A stretch of 64,000 nt of DNA from Steromphala cineraria (Eukaryota; Mollusca; Gastropoda; Trochida; Trochidae): positions 52,571,575-52,635,574 of the forward strand of contig OU744725.1 of assembly GCA_916613615.1 (NCBI GenBank), read 5' to 3'. Within the stretch, counting starts at the first letter, position 1; each line of letters begins with the position of its first letter. Under the pieces are notes generated by a model, which saw only the letters and a program-made list of their open reading frames with translations, did no database searches and had not been told where the DNA came from. Below, piece after piece: positions 1-12,049 of this stretch. Position numbers and translations under genes: made by a program.

Positions 1-175
1 GTCACTGGCGGCCTGCCGCTTCTAGCTCGGTCTCGAGTCGATCCAGTCTGTAGTAGGCGTCCACGCACCCCAAGAATGGTGAGACGATGACATCCGAATG
101 CGGCAGCGACTTCTCCATCAGTGGATCCAATCGCTCTTTCCCATTCTTCGGTATTAATTAATCTCGGCAATCGAA
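1..175 (-). mobile_element. Tc1/mariner-type transposase fragment (HTH region)
   Basis: Read on the minus strand, one open frame gives a helix-turn-helix segment, FGCHRLTI, then RLLQTGSTRDRARSGRPP. This is the usual arrangement at the amino end of Tc1/mariner and IS630-type transposases, where two HTH units bind the terminal repeats and a GRPR-like linker lies between them. No start codon is visible in this frame and the catalytic DDE part would lie left of the window edge. I cannot tell whether the copy is intact. The family call rests on the QTGSTRDR..SGRP signature, which I recognise; the state of the element is unknown. Confidence 0.62.
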
Positions 176-1340
176 TTATGGTGTGAAATAATGAATACAG
201 GGGCCTTTTATACCCGTTACCAACTGATTTCACGTACTTTTAATGCGTGGTAAAAATGCTTTGCCTATACGTTTTGGTGACATGATCCTTCTGATGAAAA
301 CCAAAATGTTTTAGAAGTTCACTATTTAGAAAGATTAAGAAACAAATCTAGTCCGTAAACATGTGTCAAAGCTTCCTTAAACAGTCGAAGCACATTTTAA
401 ACAAAAACGTTTTCTTAGAATCTTATGGTTGTGTTTAGAATAGAAAAATAACAAATCTCACTATATCGTCATTTTCAGACAAAATAACGAATAAATATTT
501 CCAAAAACATAACTAATTTCCTTTTTTTGAATATGCATTCATTATCAAAGAAAACAAAGTCAGATAGGTTAATATTTACAATTTTCACTTCAAATGAATG
601 ATCGCCTAATGAAGAACTGGCGATCACTTATTTACCATTTAAGTTACAGGTCTGCTATTTTAGCATAAAACACTAAACTGATGGAGTGTTACAACACAAG
701 AAAGCAAATTCCTCTGAATACGTCACTTTTTATGATTTTCAAATTCAAGAGGTGTAACATTTCTTTTGGCGTTCAGTTTAATTGAATGATTTTTTTTTGG
801 TTATCGGTAGGACAGAGTTTGATCTCATAAATGACTTTGTAAATAACAATTAACATATACTAGAACATATGTGTCAAATTTGAAAAAAAAGTAAGATAAA
901 TATTTTTTTCTGCAATGGGCCGACTTAGGAAATCACAAAGAATAAAACATTCAAATTCGTTAAATATTCAAAACTTAACGAAATCGCTTGCTTGAAAACA
1001 CCCTACAGAAGGATCAAACTTGTGTAAAATTAAAAAAGAATTGAATGAATGCTTTTAATTTTTTCTGCAATCAGTCGGACGCCAAGTGCCTTCAGATGGA
1101 CGGACGGACGGACGAACGACCGTTGGTCGGGGGTATGAATTAATAAATATGCTAAACTCGAAACGGAATGACAGAAGCAAAACATATATCGTATTTTCAT
1201 GAGATGTTGTATTTGTCCTACCAATAAGTTTATGTAAATTTGGTAAAATCTATAACATGGAAACTGAAAAACAAGAATAGATTTTTCAAAATACTGATTA
1301 AATTCAATTTCCTTATAAGTGTATACATAACAAACTTCAC

Positions 1341-1560
1341 CTTTGTGTTCCTCGGTAATGTTATTGCCCCTGGACATCCTACGAAAACGGGTACAGATTA
1401 GACTGATGGTGTTGGGTATGTTAGACCCGCACAGACCGTTCCTGTTTGGCCCTTCGTTTTTCGTCTCGAGGTTGCAGACCTTCTCAAACCCCCCGCGAGC
1501 AAGGTCTGCCTGCAGGATCAGCAACAAGAACAGGACCAGGACTGCAGGGCAGGACTGCAT
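1341..1560 (-). CDS. Insulin-related peptide precursor, first coding exon (signal peptide, B chain, start of C peptide)
   Basis: From the ATG at 1560-1558 the exon encodes 73 complete residues and ends at a good donor, AAAG|GTGAAG, at 1341/1340. Residues 1-22 are a hydrophobic signal peptide (LVLFLLLIL core). The B chain follows, with Cys29, Cys44 and Cys56. The block CGSNIPNTISLIC has the insulin B-chain spacing of 12 residues between its two cysteines, plus the LCG motif. The extra upstream Cys29 is typical of molluscan insulin-related peptides, which carry an additional disulfide. RFRR (58-61) is a likely prohormone-convertase site opening the C peptide, and N67-I-T is a glycosylation sequon. 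The A chain (CC...C...C) was not found on this strand between 1 and 1340, so the next exon probably lies left of the window. The secreted hormone would act through an insulin-type receptor (family knowledge). Confidence 0.82.
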
Positions 1561-1843
1561 GGTACTCACTGCTCGGAGTCTCTGATTCTTTCGAGTTGTG
1601 TCACCGGATTGGTTCTGAAATCGAACAGAGAGACATTCAAAAGAAGAAATTCTTTGTGGATGTTTCAACATCAGAATCAGCAGGTACAGTAACAAGGTGG
1701 CATATTCGCAAATGTACATCGTCCTCACTGCCCGGATACTTGTATATGCTGTGTGTGTTGGTTGGTTCCGAGGTGGGGGATATAGAGACATTTTTGAAAA
1801 AAAATTAATACAAAGGTAAAAGGTCTTTTTGATAGGTGTAGAT

Positions 1844-2212
1844 TAGGGCTGCAACGATTCGGTTCAATGTACCAAGAATCGAACCGAATCAATTGAATCG
1901 AATCGAAGTTTGTTGATCGAAAATCGAACCGAGATGGCAAATATAATTTTCATGGCAGAATTTGTATAAAAACTTTCTGATTTACCACACACAAACTGAA
2001 AAAAATCTGCGTCCAAAAGCCGTCCATTAACACAACGGAACCAATTCAACAGAATTCAATAGAATAACATCTTCTTGTAACAATGTTTTCATTTTAATAC
2101 CTAAATAATTGTATTTTATCAGATCTGTTAATCGAATCGAAAATAATCGAATCGAGTGACTAGAATCAAAAATCGATCCGAATCGAAGGACAACTGAATC
2201 GTTGCAGCCCTA
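1844..2212. mobile_element. hAT-type MITE with perfect 8-bp TSD
   Basis: The termini are TAGGGCTGCAACGATTC and its inverse complement. They are flanked by a perfect 8-bp direct repeat, GTGTAGAT (1836-1843 and 2213-2220). The interior is AT-rich, rich in AATCGAATCG motifs, and has no coding capacity. An 8-bp TSD with about 17-bp TIRs fits the hAT superfamily. It lies just upstream of the insulin-related exon. Confidence 0.88.
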
Positions 2213-2220
2213 GTGTAGAT

Positions 2221-4600
2221 CGATGTTTAAACATTAGAATCAACAACCACAGTTAGTAAGATGGTTGATCCGCAGGTCAACGTAAATGAAACATTTAGGG
2301 ACAAATGTTCGTGCCTTATCCATCTGCTCGGGTTTAAATAATCGCAGAAGAGAAAGTACATTTATTATTCCTATGTCCTCTTAGGTCGGCAACGTGATTA
2401 TTGATAATGATTTCTTTGTTTAGTGTACATAAAATAAAGCTAAAGGGTACTTACTTCCATTTTAGCTATCGTATAAGGTTCCTCTTTTCATATCAAATGA
2501 ACAAATACATACGAAATACAAAACTTCGACCAGGAAAATAGATTATAACAAGATGTGTAAATATCAAAATTCAATACCAACATGAGCATATAATGTAACC
2601 TATTGTGTATATACCCAAAGAGAAAAATCAATCCTTTAGGTACATGGAAGTCAAGAACGGACCAAACCTTCTCATTTTACGAACATTTTACAGACCTATG
2701 GCAATCAGAGGATGAAATGTTCGTCATTTACTCTAATACATCGACGAATAACTACCAACTACTGTGGGGAAGTAAAAACATGCACCTATGAAACTAGCAG
2801 ATTCATGCTGTAAAAAAGAATTAAAGCTGACTCGAACGAAACACTCTTTGGCTATCAGTAAAGAGTATTTTATACCCATTCTCATAATGTTTAGTTTCAA
2901 AATCTATTGTCTCTTAAAGAATCACAATGTAAAAGATCGTTAAACTCTTGGCTCATCTTAGGCTACAAAGAACTGAAAAGAAAAACGACAATGAAGATAA
3001 ATAGTAGTAATAAACCTTAACAGGTCTCAAAAGGTTTCAAATAATCATTTAATCACCAAAATATAAAACAGACCAACCTAATTCTATATTAGAAAACATT
3101 TTTGAAGCGTATGTAAGAATTCAAATTATATTGAAAAATATATTGGTAAGAGGTTCTGTTTATTAATTTTATTAAAGGAAAAGTGACGATGTTGTAAGTT
3201 AAAACCTAAAATCAAATAATGTCTTAAATAAAGTACTCGGCTCATTTCGACACATTAAACGCATATCATGTGCCTGAACATACACCTTGAGTACAATTAT
3301 CATGCTATGCATACATAAGCCGTTGCATTAATGTGTCAGACAATGGATACCATCCAATTACCACCCAAGGTCATTCACAGGTTTTGTCATATCATTTCAC
3401 ACCCGATGTTCCCCACATATCCGACATAATGAGGAGTGATACCATATTCCATCGTCCGTCCAAGTTAACAAAGGACAATATAACACCTATAATCCACTAC
3501 TGCTGAGCTAAGCATTTAGGTGGTCGTACGCCCTTGGGTATGTAACCTTAGTGCATGTTAAAGAATAGGATTTAAGGTCAACCTTAGAGAAAATTGCTTT
3601 GTAAAAGCAGGACTGGCTCCATAGTGGTGTAAATCCCGAAACAAATCATAAAATATCACGAAAATTGTGTTTGAACTACTACGTAGATCTTTGATTACTT
3701 ATCTACATATATCCACATTGGTCTATGGTTGGCTCATCATTAATGTAAACAAATAAGGCTTGATTTCGAATCCTTTATCGTTAAATGGGTGAGGATGTTT
3801 ACTGCCCTGCTGCACCTTGCAACGATTTTTATCCGAAGCACAAATGTAGATATAAAATGTGCCCGAATTGAGCACACGGAGTAACTATCATAATTAGTCC
3901 GATCACAATCACACATGCATCATCAAAAAGGTAATTAGTTAGAAATTAGTAAACACATGACGTCAAATGTCCAACAACCATTCACACCTTGCTAATCTAT
4001 GAATAACTCCGACGAGATAACGTTTTACACTATATTTTGTATAGGCAGTGACATCATTTACATGATTCTGTTATGTATTCAATTGACATCACCGTCAGAA
4101 TCGGCGCCCAACACCAGTTTTGTGCTCTGAAACGTATATTTTAGATACATTTAAGTTGATAATATTGACATTGAAAGATGAAAATGATTTATCAACACTT
4201 GTTGGAAAACTTATTCATGAATGTGATACTTCCAAGTCACAGGACATTGAGAATAATCAAGTCAAAATACGATTCAGATCACATATAGCTTATTGCTTTG
4301 GGGTCCAGAGACCCCAAAGTTATGTAACATTTGATATTGAAAACTAATGGCAGAAGGTTCTCTCTATAATACTCTTGGAAACTTCAAAGAGAAGTTTCAG
4401 CCAATGATATTTGTCTTAAGCATATTCTGGTATTTCGACGACCAATGGACAGAGCTGTTGCAAATTTATACCCACGTGACCATGTGGGTGGTACGAAATA
4501 ATTGGCAAGCTTTAATTCGGAAACTGATTATTATAATAATGTTATGATGTAAAATATATCGTAAATTTTCAAAAATATATGGATGAGCGTTTACACCCTT
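2221..4600. other. Intergenic stretch without recognised features
   Basis: AT-rich DNA with only short chance reading frames. I see no splice-framed conserved protein segment, no RNA gene and no clear repeat boundary. Confidence 0.5.
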
Positions 4601-4679
4601 AAAAAATATCAATTTTGCATGTGCATGTGAGCTGTTTTGTAGTTATTCGGTGTATTTTTTTGCATTCCACATTCGGAAA

Positions 4680-5230
4680 CGACATTCCATTTTTGTATCA
4701 ACTAGGAATTCGGTTCCTTCAATTTTACGCTAACGCTAAATGTCCCGCCTTGTCAATGACTGATCGTTCACTCAATGCAATTTCAAAAAATAACGTTATG
4801 GGTGATTTGTTTACGATTAAAGGTGTCTTTCGAAGAAAGTATCGACACTTTCGACAGGGTCTAAAATATGATAAATTATCACCCAAAACTGTGTTTCAGA
4901 GGAGATATCGCTTTGAAAGTTGTAATTTTTCAGAAGAAAGAAACATTGTACTTGAATCACTCCCACCATGTGAGGTGTTAGATATTTCTAAAGATTATGT
5001 GTTAACGTCTTTTGCTAAGATAAATTCACATAAAGCCTGTGGACCTGATAATTTGCTAGGTGTATAGTTCTAAAAGAGTGCAGAGTGCAAGTTGCAACTG
5101 GCTGATATTTTCCAAACGTTTTGTCAACTATCATTAAGTTTCCATCATGTTCCCACTCTTTGGAAAACATCAAAATTATCCCATTGCCAAAAAAGAAAAA
5201 CAAGCCTCGGATATTTGTTACTTTTATCAA
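4680..5230 (+). pseudogene. Decayed LINE reverse-transcriptase fragment
   Basis: The frame ending at 5067 contains FAKINSHKACGPDNLLG, matching the start of non-LTR reverse transcriptase (K..GPD.I). It is preceded by RFESCNFSEE, similar to the linker before RT in Jockey/CR1-like elements. After a frame break near 5068-5095 the homology resumes as QLADIFQTFCQLSL and HHVPTLWKTSK, the expected next RT block. A stop and at least one frameshift separate the pieces, and the catalytic (F/Y)xDD box is absent. This is a 5'- and 3'-truncated, dead copy. Clade assignment is uncertain. Confidence 0.72.
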
Positions 5231-5895
5231 CTTGTGTTGATATATTTGATATCAGAAGACACATGGGTGAGATTCTCTATATATTCTTTAATGTCATCCT
5301 ATAATATAATGAAAATAATGATCTTGTAGCTGAGATCTTTTCTAAAAATTTTAGCAACTTTCGGCTGTAATACGATCAACACTCACTTAAGGAAAATTAT
5401 TCTTGCAACATGTAATTAACCTGAAAGTCAATGGGAAATTCGTCCGGTTTAAAGTAAATTTGCGGGTATTGGAAAACAATGTATCCCGAAAAGTTTACTA
5501 GCGCAACAATTTCTCTATTAATTAATCACTGACTCTTGTATTAAACTCACCGTAAACTATCTTTTAAACTTAAAGCAACATAGATTTGAATTGCCATATT
5601 AATGTTTAGAAATTTTATATCATAACAATTTATATCATAATTGAGATAGGAGACGTATCTATCATTTGGTGGAATTTAAGCGGAACGAACGAGATGTTGT
5701 ACTATGTACATAGTGTACTGATAACTATCACAACAAAGAGCAAAAAATATGCGTCTCCGATTTGAACAATTTATTCAAGTAAAAGACCCCGTCCCCGTCC
5801 CCGTCCTCCCTAACCTAAATCTCCTGGTTCTATATAGTGATACATAACCGGGTGCCCCAAAGCTTGCCTTTTTAAAGGCTTTTCTTGTTGTATAT

Positions 5896-8663
5896 CACAG
5901 GGGGTACTCGACTGTACAGGTAAAGCGGAAGTTGCACCTCTGCAACGTCCAATTCCTCACTGTACAGTGAAAACAAAACAACCCCGACTCCACGTTCACG
6001 GTTAGTTCTAGTAATATTCACCTTCTGAGAGTTGAAACGTGTAAAATATGAAACTTTTAAGTATTTCTCTACATATTTCTAAAGGCATAATTACGTTAAT
6101 CTTTCAATTCTTGTCATACTTGCCCATTTCAAGTGACTGCCCGTTCGAAGCTAATGTAGCGATCGCGAAATTGACTGTTTAACTCATGTTTCGGACTATG
6201 TAGAGGTCATTTGATGATTGTTGTAACTTATAGAGTAAAATAATGCGTATTCAAAGACCCATGTGGTGTATCAATGCTTATTTCATTACATTTAAAGAGA
6301 AAAAAGACAGAATACAGACTGTACGCCCTGATGGACGTTGCACCGGCACTGTACGGGGAGTTACATATAATAACAGTTATACTGTACGGGGAGTTGGTAT
6401 GTTATGATACATGTCCCCAATACATTAAGGTGGATTTATTGTACTTTAATCTTCTCAGTAACGGTAGTACATACAGACGCATGCTATAGCTCATTTTCAA
6501 GCTGAGAGATTGCTTCACATAAATAGGTCATATCAAGTATAAATTTGTAGCGGCTTTTAAACAACAGCAGTTTCAAAATTGATCTTTTGAAATAAAGGAT
6601 TTTCATGCGTCACGTTCAAAGGGGCACCACTCTGTAAGGAAATGTCAAGAATGAAATTTGTTTGACGCATTCTGTTCTACAATGATAGTTCAACAAATTC
6701 ACTTCATGTCATTATTATATAAAAGTTAATATTAAAGGAAATATGTTGACTTAAAGAGATTTTTTATATTTTTCGGCGATTTTAACATTTTTCGAGGGTT
6801 ATTTTACTTTGAGAATTTTAGTTTGAAATTTTTACAGATAGAAATGTTATCGATGATGTATTGTAAAGCAGATGTAATGAGTAGACAGAAAAAAAATATC
6901 AACAAGTCAGGATAATTTGTTTTCTGTCCATGACCGGTCCTTGAATATTGCGATTTGTGGAAAATCCTCATTTTTGGCACATTTCAAAATTCCACAGTTT
7001 CTTTATTAAGTAAGATATCTTTAAATTGATTGCATTTTTACATGCGCTATTCCAAGCACAACCTTTGCTATGTTGCACTTTATCATGAAAATGTTGATAA
7101 TTAAGGAGCTAGAGGGACCAACATGAAGTAGGGGTCTAAAACTAATCAAATTTCAGTGTTTTCAACAAAGTTCTATTACTATTTAAGTAATCAAAACAAA
7201 ACATACATCTTTGTATGTGGATAAAGAAGACCAACATTGTTTCTGATATACCTTATGAGTGAAATATCAATAGTTAAAGTGTTAGGTTTCATTACATTAT
7301 ACAGGGGTCTGAAACAGTCAACTTTAAATTACAGCTTTTAATTACATGTATCTGGCAAACGGTGATAGATAATTCAACCAAATTTGTTTCTGCTTCTAGG
7401 AATATTATTCTCTGAAGAATGATGTCATAGCTGACATTGGCCACATGGTGAATTTTTCTGAAAAGTCTTTAACACTGAATATCAAGTGAAATTTGGTCAT
7501 TTTGATAATGTATTAGTTAATGTTTACCTCTTAGACAAAACGTCATGTGAAGGTCAAACGCCGTGTGAAGGTCAAACAGGAATCGTGAAGACTTAAGTAT
7601 TGACGCGTCAATACTAGTTGAATTTAGACTTATTTTTCATAAGAGTTTCTCATTAAACTGACGTAGTTTCATATTAAAATAAACATCTCAGCGTTAATGG
7701 TTATATAAGATGAGTAACATTACAAGATAGTAACCCTGGTGGAAGGGTATTATCTGGGGATGGAGGGCCTTATAAACGTAAGTATAGGGCCCTCATGTCA
7801 GGGTATTATCTGAGCTTATGAGGCCCTCTCATACGCATGAGGGAAGAGGCACAGGGATAAAGACTGAAGAAAACAGGTATTAAAACTACCGTGAAGTATA
7901 TAATTGCACATAACAGTTTAACGTAGAAATATTTATCTTCCGAAAATCATACGTTTATTGTCGCATAACTTTATAAATAAAAGTAGTTTGTATCTTCAAT
8001 TTTATATGAACACATTCACCAATATCCGCCCGAAACTAATATGCATGTAAGTTCTGAACAGTGATTGATTGATTGCGTTGATATTGTGCCGTTTGAGCAA
8101 TATTACAGCCATTAGTGGCGTGTGGATTTAAATGCAATCCTTTTTCTATAAACATATGACAGTTCTCGGTTACTCTGTAAATGCGCAACTTCCCGTACAG
8201 TCAGCATCCGAGACAGTCGCAACGTCCCTTCAGCGTACAGTTTAATTTTAGTCGAACTATTTGGCCGAAACAGTCAGAAATACTTGATTGGGCATTTATA
8301 TAACGATATCCACATTCTATCAACATATGAAAGGTTAATTTGAAGGACTCCGCTCATCTAAATTGCTGTGATTGGCAAATTTAGACATATTTTCGTTAGG
8401 CTTTCGAACGCGATCTCAAGGACAGCTGAAAATCATCATTATACAGAGACTGAAGTTATGTTACATTATAAATGCAGTAGTTTACAAAGCAGTAAAGCTT
8501 CATCGGTCAACCGAGACAGTTTAAATCTGTTATAAACAACGTATTAACTAGAACTAACCGTGAACGTGGAGTCGGGGTTGTTTTGTTTTCACTGTACAGT
8601 GAGGAATTGGACGTTGCAGAGGTGCAACTTCCGCTTTACCTGTACAGTCGAGTACCCCCTGTG
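5896..8663. mobile_element. 2.8 kb non-autonomous TIR transposon, copy 1
   Basis: Two 117-bp terminal inverted repeats (5896-6012 and 8547-8663) begin CACAGGGGGTACTCGACTG. The flanks read GTATAT on both sides (6 bp), or TATAT if one G at the right end is an indel. No transposase frame is present. Both ends carry clustered CTGTAC/GTACAG motifs, including CACTGTACAGTG and TGTACGGGGAGTT in the left subterminal region and inverse forms near 8196-8240. These may be transposase-binding repeats. A second copy with the same TIRs lies at 57020-60497. Superfamily unknown: CAC termini with a 5-bp TSD recall Transib or CMC elements, but this is not established. Confidence 0.87.
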
Positions 8664-9940
8664 GTATATGGGAGAGGATAAATGTTTCTACATCGTATTT
8701 TGACTTGATTATTGATTGTTTTAACATTATATTTGATCATTCTCAATTTCCTGTGGTTCGATTTTAATCAAAGAGTTCATTTCTATATCTTAATGGATGT
8801 TCATTGACAGGTTGAACAACTTTTACTTCCGAGTCGAATGATTTAACCGGACACATTTATCATATTGAACAATACATTTACGGGCAACTAATCTACAGGC
8901 ATCAAATCTAGGCCTTTTACAGAAAAAAATAAATGAGTTTGACTTTTGGAAACAGGATAATCATGGTGAACGGTTCTTAGAAAGATTAACAGTCTCTTGG
9001 TTTATTCAGGCAATATGATAAACTAAATCAGCTATATGAGACACGTGCCATCGTTTTCTGATATATATTATTTTACCTTATTTTTAATCTAAAATTAAAA
9101 GTCAGAGGTAGCTTCTTTCAAACCTATTCCTCATATTTAAAAATTAACTTCATTGCAACGCGTACTTCCGTTTGCTCGAGAACAGATACATTATTATTTG
9201 TCAATTTGTCTTGTAATTATTACATTGTTTCAATCACTGTGTCCGGACCTTGTCTAGTATCGAAGCATCGTGATATCAACACTAACTTCATACATCAAAA
9301 CTTTGTATAACTATCAGTTTGTCACAGACAGGTAAACGGACGCTTTGGAACACTCGATCAAAATTTCCTATATTTTATACATATACAACAAGACATGCCA
9401 GAATCGTAATTGATTGAAACCATATAATGGCGATACATTTTCATGCAAACATCTGAATTCGAATTTTTATAAAAACTTTTATCAGTTGTCGGGTGCTGAA
9501 GTACATTTCCTTAGGCGAATATTTGATTCCACGCCATTAAGTTAAATCGCAAGACAATAAAAAAAGCGTTTCAAAAACGACTGTACCAAATTCGGTGAAT
9601 CTTTGCCGTTCCCTGACTCGAATGATTGAAAGGAGGTCACATGTAAATGACCCGATGAAGTTTTCGCTTGATCTTGGACATCTAAGTAGACATCTACTAA
9701 GTTGTATCTGGATGATATACTGTATAATGAATAACTCGGGAGAGAATCTATACGTGAAAAAAACGGCTCGTTTTTTTAGGGAAAATGTAAACTAAATGTA
9801 ACTTAGTGCAAGAGCATTCTTGTTTGCATAATAAATGGAGTCCAAAAGAGGATCATACAAGGTTTGGTTCACAGGACATTTAAAATATCGATATTTTAAA
9901 AATATACAATAAAGATAACAATAACTCCTCCCCTGTGCAA
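8664..9940. other. Intergenic stretch without recognised features
   Basis: AT-rich DNA. Reading frames here are short and resemble nothing I recognise. Confidence 0.45.
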
Positions 9941-9949
9941 CAGACTTTG

Positions 9950-10388
9950 CATCCTGCTACATCAGCGTATATGTCTCCGCTAATGCTACAACCTATCCCC
10001 TGATATCCTCCTATAGTCTTCTGTCGTATCGCTATATATAGCAAGCCAATCAATTGATGCCCTTTCAGCGATAGCGGCAAACTAGTTTCTTGGCTTCGTT
10101 CCGCGTGCTCACCTCGTGATTCAAATTAACCAATAGGAGTGCTATTAGATAATAAATCTGATTCTCGTTGCAGTCTCCCGCTAAGCTCCAAATCACGCGC
10201 TCTTAGATTTCCACGTGCGACATCACTGGACAACAGTGGATGGAGTTCGAAATAGTTTGACTGAAAACAGACAGGCTATAAATAGCGCCGAGCAACCACC
10301 CGTCAGCGATACGACAGAAGACTAAAGGAGGATATCAGGGGATAGGTTGTAGCATTAGCGGAGACATATACGCTGATGTAGCAGGATG
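9950..10388. mobile_element. Inverted-repeat element with 9-bp TSD (Mutator-like MITE candidate)
   Basis: Arms of about 84 bp (9950-10032 and 10305-10388) are near-perfect inverse complements, beginning CATCCTGCTACATCAGCG. The flanks are CAGACTTTG (9941-9949) and TAGACTTTG (10389-10397), a 9-bp TSD with one mismatch. Long arms with a 9-bp TSD suggest a Mutator-like element. The inner sequence holds outward-facing TATA-like boxes (GCTATATATAGC at 10031-10042, GCTATAAATAG near 10275) and CCAAT motifs, so each arm resembles the start of a transcript. No protein is encoded. Confidence 0.75.
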
Positions 10389-10399
10389 TAGACTTTGTT

Positions 10400-11800
10400 C
10401 AGCGTCGCTAAATCGCATCCGCGCTCCATTTTTATTGGCTTATGTCTAATATTCTACATGTTGTAATCTGCTAAAACTTAATGCACAATGTACAAAACAA
10501 TTTCCGTACAATTGTATTTGGATAAAGATTTCCGTTTGTACATGAACTTTCGCCAAAAATCTCAACCATAAATTTATTCATTATGAACACATGATCAGTA
10601 TCATCTGCCACACAGAAACCCAAGACGAGATGCAGGAAAAAGTTTCTCATATGGAAGGTGATTTTCAAAATAAATAAGGTTTTGAACGCCTTGTTTTATA
10701 TTTGACCAATCAGAGTCACTTCCGTCTGGGGTTTCTGTCTGTCCGGAAATTTGAGAATATTGTGCTTATCTGGCTTGTGTATAGGGGCGGAAGGGGTAAG
10801 GAGGTGTGGTTTTGTAATATATACTGTATAACATACATAAAATGTATTAAAAGTATCAATTGTTACTTTCTTTCTGACTGCTTTGGTTAATTTTCACAAT
10901 TACGTATGACAGCTTGCGCTCGATTTTTTCGGTTATCGATTATATAATTGATTTATATAATCGTGACTTAATTTCTTTAAATGATACTTTTGAGCAACAG
11001 TCGGTTACCATCTTTCGATACGAATATCCAGTTTTGTTTAAAGAAGCCATTTATTATGCCTTGAGTCAAGAAACGTTTATGTCTGTCTCATCTAAATACT
11101 CGGCTCTATTGGCTGAAAAAATGCCTATGCGGCGCTAAAATATCACTCGCTCGCTCACTCCCTCGATCAATAAAACACCATTGTTGACGTTCACGAAGTG
11201 TCACTCTTATATTTCTTATTGTTATGTCGTGTTTGTGAACTATTTAATATATAATTTTATATGAATAATCTGAAAATAAACATGTTGGTTGAAACTTTCA
11301 TATGCAATGGTATCGATTACTCTCATTTTATTTTTGTTGCATTTGAAAAGTCGTATCCCAAGACAGTCAAACTAAAAAGTATTTTAGCAAAAGTTACCAG
11401 ACGTTTCAATCTAAAAGTCGGATTTTGTGAAATTGCAATTCAACCTTAAAATTTAGATTTAATTGGATTTATAGAAAAATACAAAACTTACAATTATATT
11501 CATAGTATTGCTTTCAAATTTCAGATATGTTATTGCATATTTGTGATAAACTCATATTGAATGCTTGGTGAATGAGCTGATTATAAAAGATAATTTTTAA
11601 TGAAGATTCTAATATATATATATATTTATTCCCCATATAAAAAGTTTGAAACGTTGAAAAACGTTAATTCTGATGTTTCATTCAAGTTGTTAATGGTATG
11701 TTTTCAAAGAAAACTGTTAAACAGGTTCACAACAAAACATCCTAGATTGCATATAAAGCATTTTTAAATGTCCAAATCAATAATTTTCATATATGAATCT
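10400..11800. other. Intergenic stretch without recognised features
   Basis: Short chance ORFs only. At 11120-11170 there is a GCGGCGCTAAA/CTCGCTCGCTCACTC segment resembling a common molluscan short repeat. Confidence 0.4.
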
Positions 11801-11804
11801 ACCG

Positions 11805-11975
11805 GTGGCGTAGCTCAGTGGTAGAGTGTCCGCTCGTCACCTTATACCAAAAGACTTTAAAAGTTTGGAGTTGTTGCTGTCTTGCTTGACACTCAGCATT
11901 GTAAAGGCAGAACAACGCATTAACTGGCGCTGCACCGTGGCTGCTGGTTGCCATGGGCACAAATCGAATTTCCGA
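11805..11975 (+). repeat. tRNA-headed SINE with META-like body, B box lost
   Basis: The 5' end GGTGGCGTAGCTCAGTGG is a tRNA-like head with a good polymerase III A box, followed by GTAGAGTGTCCGCTC. The sequence then jumps to GTCACCTTATACCAAAAG, which normally follows the T arm, so the anticodon and B-box part appears to be deleted. The body includes GCTGTCTTGCTTGACACTC and CAGCATTGTAAAGG, resembling the META domain of molluscan SINEs. Without a B box the copy should not be transcribed by polymerase III. Confidence 0.72.
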
Positions 11976-12049
11976 ATATTGAGGACAAGAAAGTGTTGTT
12001 ATTATTATGCTATTATAATTACATTTTATTCATGAACATTACTTGTAAT

